From Fluviibacter phosphoraccumulans (GTDB lineage: Bacteria; Pseudomonadota; Gammaproteobacteria; Burkholderiales; Rhodocyclaceae), in assembly GCF_016110345.1 (NCBI RefSeq), contig NZ_AP019011.1, positions 124,001-188,000 on the forward strand: 64,000 nucleotides of DNA. Direction: 5' to 3'. Below the pieces are notes generated by a model, which saw nothing but the letters and a program-made list of their open reading frames with translations, had not been told where the DNA came from and did no database searches. Shown here one piece after another: positions 60,715-64,000 of this stretch. Positions within the stretch are counted from its first letter, which is position 1. Each line of letters begins with the position of its first letter. The position numbers and the translations under genes are program-made.

Positions 60715-61023
60715 ATGCTAGACCCAACGACAGCCAAACTATTGGCAGATCCGAAGTATCAGGAGCTGGTCGCGGTTCGCAACAGCTACAGCTGGATCTG
60801 TACGATCCTAATGCTGATTGTGTACTTCGGTTTCATCTTGACCCTGGCTTTTGATAAGGCCATCTTTGCCCAGAAAATCGGTGACGGTGTTATGTCACTG
60901 GGTGTTCCGGTGGGTCTGGGTGTGATTCTGTTCACAATCGCCATCACGGGCATCTATGTTCGTAAGGCCAACACGGACTTCGACTCAATGAAGGACGCTC
61001 TGGTTAAGGACGTACAAAAATGA
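60715..61023 (+). CDS. DUF485 membrane protein (YjcH-like)
   Basis: 102-aa protein with two membrane helices (about 27-47 and 66-86), of the DUF485 family. YQELVAVRNSYSW and GVPVGLGVILFTIAITGIYVRKAN match E. coli YjcH. It is encoded directly before actP, overlapping it as ATGA, and is thought to assist the acetate symporter. A very strong ribosome site (AAGGAGGAG) precedes it. Codon use is highly biased. Confidence 0.93.
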   Translation: MLDPTTAKLLADPKYQELVAVRNSYSWICTILMLIVYFGFILTLAFDKAIFAQKIGDGVMSLGVPVGLGVILFTIAITGIYVRKANTDFDSMKDALVKDVQK

Positions 61024-62702
61024 CCAATATGAATAAGACACTGATTGCGCTTGGCGCACTCCTCGCGAGTGGTGCAGCCCTGGCCGCCGGTGCTGATCTG
61101 GGCAACACCCAGCAGCAGGCGACCAACTGGACCGCTATTGTCATGTTCGGCATCTTCGTTCTGTTCACGCTCTACATTACTAAGTGGGCTGCGGGCAAAA
61201 CAAAGACGGCTGCTGACTTCTACACGGCTGGTGGCGGTATCACTGGCTTCCAGAACGGCCTGGCGATCGCTGGCGACTACATGTCGGCTGCTTCGTTCCT
61301 GGGTATTTCCGGTCTGGTGTTTGCCAACGGCTTTGACGGCCTGATCTTCTCGATCGGCTGGCTGGTCGGCTGGCCAATCATCACCTTCCTGCTGGCAGAG
61401 CGTCTGCGTAACCTCGGCAAGTTCACATTTGCTGACGTGGCCTCGTACCGCTTCTCGCAAACCCCAGTGCGTATTTTTGCTGCTACGGGTTCGCTGGTTG
61501 TGGTTGCCTTCTACATGATTGCCCAGATGGTGGGTGCTGGTCAGCTGATCAAGGTTCTCTTTGGTCTGGACTACACCATCGCTGTGGTGCTCGTGGGCAT
61601 CCTGATGATGATGTACGTACTGTTCGGCGGTATGACGGCCACCACCTGGGTTCAGGTGATCAAGGCTGTCATGCTGCTGTCGGGCGCAACCTTCATGGCT
61701 GGTGCCGTGCTGTTTGCCTTCGGTTTCAGCCCAGAAGCGCTGTTTGCCAAGGCTGTTGAAATCCATCCAAAGCATGATGCGCTGATGTCCCCAGGTGGCC
61801 TGATCAAAGATCCGATCTCGGCAATCTCGGTGGGTATGGCGCTGATGTTCGGTACAGCTGGCCTGCCGCACATCCTGATGCGCTTCTTCACGGTGCCTAA
61901 TGCTAAAGAAGCCCGTAAGTCTGTGGGTTGGGCAACGGTTTGGATCGGTTACTTCTACATCCTGACCTTCATCATCGGTTTCGGCGCGATTGTGTTCCTG
62001 ATGCAGGATCCAGCTGCGTACTACGTTGATGGTGATCTGGCCAAGGGTCTGAAGGGCGGCGGCAACATGGCTGCTATCCACCTGTCGAACGCTGTCGGTG
62101 GTGACCTGTTCCTGGGCTTCATCTCGGCTGTGGCTTTCGCAACCATTCTGGCTGTGGTAGCCGGTCTGACACTGGCTGGTGCATCGGCTGTGTCGCATGA
62201 CCTGTACGCTACGGTCATCAAGAAGGGTAAGGCTGAGCAAACCGCTGAAATGCGCGTTTCGAAGATCACAACCGTCGCTCTGGCAGTTCTGGCAATTTTC
62301 CTGGGCATCGCCTTCGAAAAGCAGAACGTTGCCTACATGGTGATGCTGGCCTTCGCAATTGCGTGTTCGGCTAACTTCCCAGTGCTGTTCATGTCGCTGA
62401 TGTGGAAAGACTGCACCACCAAGGGTGCTGTGACTGGTGGCTTCGTTGGCCTGATCGCTTCGGCTGGTCTGACCATCCTGTCGCCAACCGTTTGGGAAGC
62501 CGTTATCGGCAATCCGAAGGGTAGCGCACCGTTCCCTTACGGTTCGCCAGCACTGTTCTCCATGACCGCTGCATTCGCAACCATCTGGATCGTGTCGCTG
62601 CTTGATAAGAGCGCTCGCGCCCAGATCGACCGCGAAGGTTACCCAGCACAGCAAGTCCGTTGCGAAACGGGTATTGGTGCTGCTGGTGCCTCTGGTCACT
62701 AA
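61020..62702 (+). CDS. actP: Cation/acetate symporter ActP
   Basis: Sodium:solute symporter family protein importing acetate and related short acids. It is 560 aa, with a cleaved N-terminal signal-like segment (1-22) and about 13 membrane helices. Characteristic sites are DFYTAGGGITGFQNGLAIAGDYMSAASFLG (start region), FYMIAQMVGAGQLI, GGMTATTWVQVIKAV, MALMFGTAGLPHILMRFFTVP and VAGLTLAGASAVSHDLYA. Codons are strongly optimised, indicating high expression. A perfect terminator follows. Confidence 0.95.
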   Translation: MTNMNKTLIALGALLASGAALAAGADLGNTQQQATNWTAIVMFGIFVLFTLYITKWAAGKTKTAADFYTAGGGITGFQNGLAIAGDYMSAASFLGISGLVFANGFDGLIFSIGWLVGWPIITFLLAERLRNLGKFTFADVASYRFSQTPVRIFAATGSLVVVAFYMIAQMVGAGQLIKVLFGLDYTIAVVLVGILMMMYVLFGGMTATTWVQVIKAVMLLSGATFMAGAVLFAFGFSPEALFAKAVEIHPKHDALMSPGGLIKDPISAISVGMALMFGTAGLPHILMRFFTVPNAKEARKSVGWATVWIGYFYILTFIIGFGAIVFLMQDPAAYYVDGDLAKGLKGGGNMAAIHLSNAVGGDLFLGFISAVAFATILAVVAGLTLAGASAVSHDLYATVIKKGKAEQTAEMRVSKITTVALAVLAIFLGIAFEKQNVAYMVMLAFAIACSANFPVLFMSLMWKDCTTKGAVTGGFVGLIASAGLTILSPTVWEAVIGNPKGSAPFPYGSPALFSMTAAFATIWIVSLLDKSARAQIDREGYPAQQVRCETGIGAAGASGH

Positions 62703-62732
62703 GTTGCACTAGCGTAACTGCACGTTATGCTG

Positions 62733-62766
62733 AAAAGACCCGGGCTTCGGCCCGGGTCTTTTTTTT
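62733..62766 (+). terminator. Intrinsic terminator after actP
   Basis: AAAGACCCGGGC (62734-62745), loop TTCG, GCCCGGGTCTTT (62750-62761), continuing T-tract to 62766. One of the strongest terminators in the window. Confidence 0.95.
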
Positions 62767-62829
62767 GTTTTCGGCTTTGATCCTTCGTGCGCAATCCCTT
62801 GATAGACGGGGCGCTCAGCAGTGTGCGGA

Positions 62830-62838
62830 TGTTATACT
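62830..62838 (+). promoter_or_regulatory. Candidate extended -10 promoter of hemA
   Basis: TGT followed by TATACT (62833-62838), an extended -10 element with no good -35, 34 bp before the hemA start. Confidence 0.45.
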
Positions 62839-62871
62839 CACCGCCGTTTACGCAGGAATCGCCCGGGTACT

Positions 62872-64000
62872 ATGTCGCTTCACCTAATCGGACTCAATCA
62901 CCATACTGCCCCCCTGGCGATTCGGGAACGGGTAGCGATTGCCGCCGAGGCGGTAGGGGGAGCGCTCACGACGTTGCGCCAATCGGGCGCGGTCGACGAA
63001 GCGGCGATTCTATCGACCTGTAATCGTACCGAGCTATACGTCTCAGGCGATACCACTGAGGCCGTACTCGCATGGTGGATGCAGCATGCGGGGATGTCAC
63101 TCGATGATGCGCGGCCCTACCTCTACCATCATGCAGATCAGGATGCGGTGCGTCAGGCGTTGCGTGTCGCCGCCGGATTGGATTCCATGGTGTTGGGTGA
63201 ACCGCAGATTCTTGGGCAGATGAAGGATGCCGTACGCACCGCAGAACAGGTTGGCGCGCTCGGTAGTAATTTGCACCGTCTGTTTCAGCATGCCTTTGCT
63301 GTCGCTAAAGAAATCCGTAGCACCACAGGCATCGGCGAAAGCGTTGTTTCCATGGCCGCCGCATCCGTGCGGCTGGCTGAGCGTATCTTCGATGACTTGA
63401 GTGAGCAGTCCGTATTATTTGTGGGCGCAGGCGATATGGTGGCGCTTTGTGCAACCCATTTTGCCGCCAGCAAGCCCAAACGCATGGTGGTGGCCAACCG
63501 CACCATTGAACGCGCTAATGAGTTGGCGCATCAGATCCATGGTGAAGCCATACGATTGACCCAGCTGGCCGATGCGTTGCCTCAGTTCGATATCGTTATT
63601 TCCTGTACCGCTAGTTCATTACCTATTATCGGCCTCGGTATGGTGGAGCGTGCCGTCAAGGCGCGTCGTCATCGCCCGATGTTTATGGTGGATTTGGCGG
63701 TGCCCCGAGATATTGAAGCCGAAGTGGCCGATCTGGATGATGTGTTTTTGTACACCGTTGATGATTTAGCCAGCGTGGTGCAGCATGGTGTGGCGTCGCG
63801 CCAGGCCGCCGTCATCGATGCAGAAGCGATTATTGCCGGACGTCTGGGCGATTTCCTCGACTGGCATGCGCGTCGTGCCCATGTGCCCGTGATCCAGGCC
63901 TTCCGTGACGGGGCCGCACAACTCAGGGCCCAGGAACTCGAGTTGGCGCGTAAACGCCTGAGCCGTGGCGAAGCGGCCGAGCTTGTTTTGGAGCAGATGG
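62872..64000 (+). CDS. hemA: Glutamyl-tRNA reductase, cut by right window edge
   Basis: NADPH-dependent reduction of Glu-tRNA to glutamate-1-semialdehyde, the first step of haem synthesis by the C5 route. About 376 codons are present; the C-terminus is missing. The nucleophile is C50 in STCNRTELY. The opening MSLHLIGLNHHTAPLAIRER, GLDSMVLGEPQILGQMKDAV and the NADPH domain (VLFVGAGDMVALC, VVANRTIERANELA) are diagnostic. The start ATG lacks a close Shine-Dalgarno. Confidence 0.96.
   Translation, partial: MSLHLIGLNHHTAPLAIRERVAIAAEAVGGALTTLRQSGAVDEAAILSTCNRTELYVSGDTTEAVLAWWMQHAGMSLDDARPYLYHHADQDAVRQALRVAAGLDSMVLGEPQILGQMKDAVRTAEQVGALGSNLHRLFQHAFAVAKEIRSTTGIGESVVSMAAASVRLAERIFDDLSEQSVLFVGAGDMVALCATHFAASKPKRMVVANRTIERANELAHQIHGEAIRLTQLADALPQFDIVISCTASSLPIIGLGMVERAVKARRHRPMFMVDLAVPRDIEAEVADLDDVFLYTVDDLASVVQHGVASRQAAVIDAEAIIAGRLGDFLDWHARRAHVPVIQAFRDGAAQLRAQELELARKRLSRGEAAELVLEQM

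Noticed and set aside
60954..62699. 581-codon open frame on the minus strand opposite DUF485-actP
   Set aside because: It is a mirror of the highly biased codons of actP; the product is His/Gln/Arg-rich, resembles no protein and has no promoter or ribosome site.
1..64000. CRISPR array, prophage, insertion sequence, rRNA or integrase/attachment site
   Set aside because: No regular spaced repeats, no transposase, integrase or phage structural genes and no rRNA sequences were found on either strand.

Overview
The window reads as chromosomal core sequence of a betaproteobacterium, most likely of the order Burkholderiales. This is inferred from the gene neighbourhoods: gpmA-ctpA-moeB set against rhodanese-grxC-secB-gpsA-trmL, metG/apbC/dcd/decarboxylase, glyA-nrdR-ribD, ccsA-pilB-pilC against ffh, aspS-barstar-nudB, rplM-rpsI, and a CNP1-family protein. 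Base composition is moderately GC-rich by eye. I cannot name a genus. Coding density is very high and almost every gene is intact. leuS (left edge) and hemA (right edge) are cut by the window. No insertion sequence, prophage, CRISPR array or rRNA operon was seen.

Layout. 0-8.3 kb: leuS start, a 277-bp spacer with a large inverted repeat, a 121-aa protein of unknown function with a palindromic operator-like site, then uvrD-dgt-dnaE (DNA repair, dNTP control, replication). 8.3-18.2 kb: SulP transporter and metG on the minus strand, apbC/mrp, a DUF1330 protein, dcd, and a PLP-dependent basic amino acid decarboxylase directly followed by a DAACS symporter. 18.2-25.7 kb: thyA-pgi-folA (minus), an M17 aminopeptidase, yjgA, pmbA and a histidine phosphatase. 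25.8-30 kb: glyA-nrdR-ribD, then a Fic AMPylase with a palindrome-rich control region. This is the most accessory-looking insertion in the window. 30-36.8 kb: moeB, ctpA, gpmA (minus) and rhodanese, grxC, secB, gpsA (plus), then trmL and comF (minus).

36.8-44.2 kb: bioB-bioC-DUF455, cytochrome c4, engB-hemB, a HAD nucleotidase, argB and nudB. 44.2-51 kb (minus): an orphan barstar-like protein, aspS, DUF502, pilC, pilB and a CcsA-type membrane protein. 51-58 kb: ffh, proS, rppH-CNP1-coq7, osmC, then a 607-bp gap and rplM-rpsI. 58-64 kb: tRNA-Phe, a large MscS-family channel, the DUF485-actP acetate uptake pair and hemA.

Functional themes are replication and nucleotide supply (dnaE, uvrD, dgt, dcd, thyA, nrdR), folate and one-carbon metabolism (folA, thyA, glyA, nudB), translation (leuS, metG, proS, aspS, L13, S9, tRNA-Phe, trmL, ffh, secB) and cofactors (biotin, haem, riboflavin, ubiquinone).

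The most interesting unexplained signals are non-coding. One is a candidate ~100-nt small RNA upstream of rplM, with a sigma70-like promoter, a 13-bp terminator stem with U-tract and three anti-Shine-Dalgarno CCUCC motifs. A second is a 24-bp near-perfect inverted repeat near leuS that could belong to another transcript. The third is a set of mutually exclusive hairpins over the fic start codon. None of these has been tested by computation or database search.
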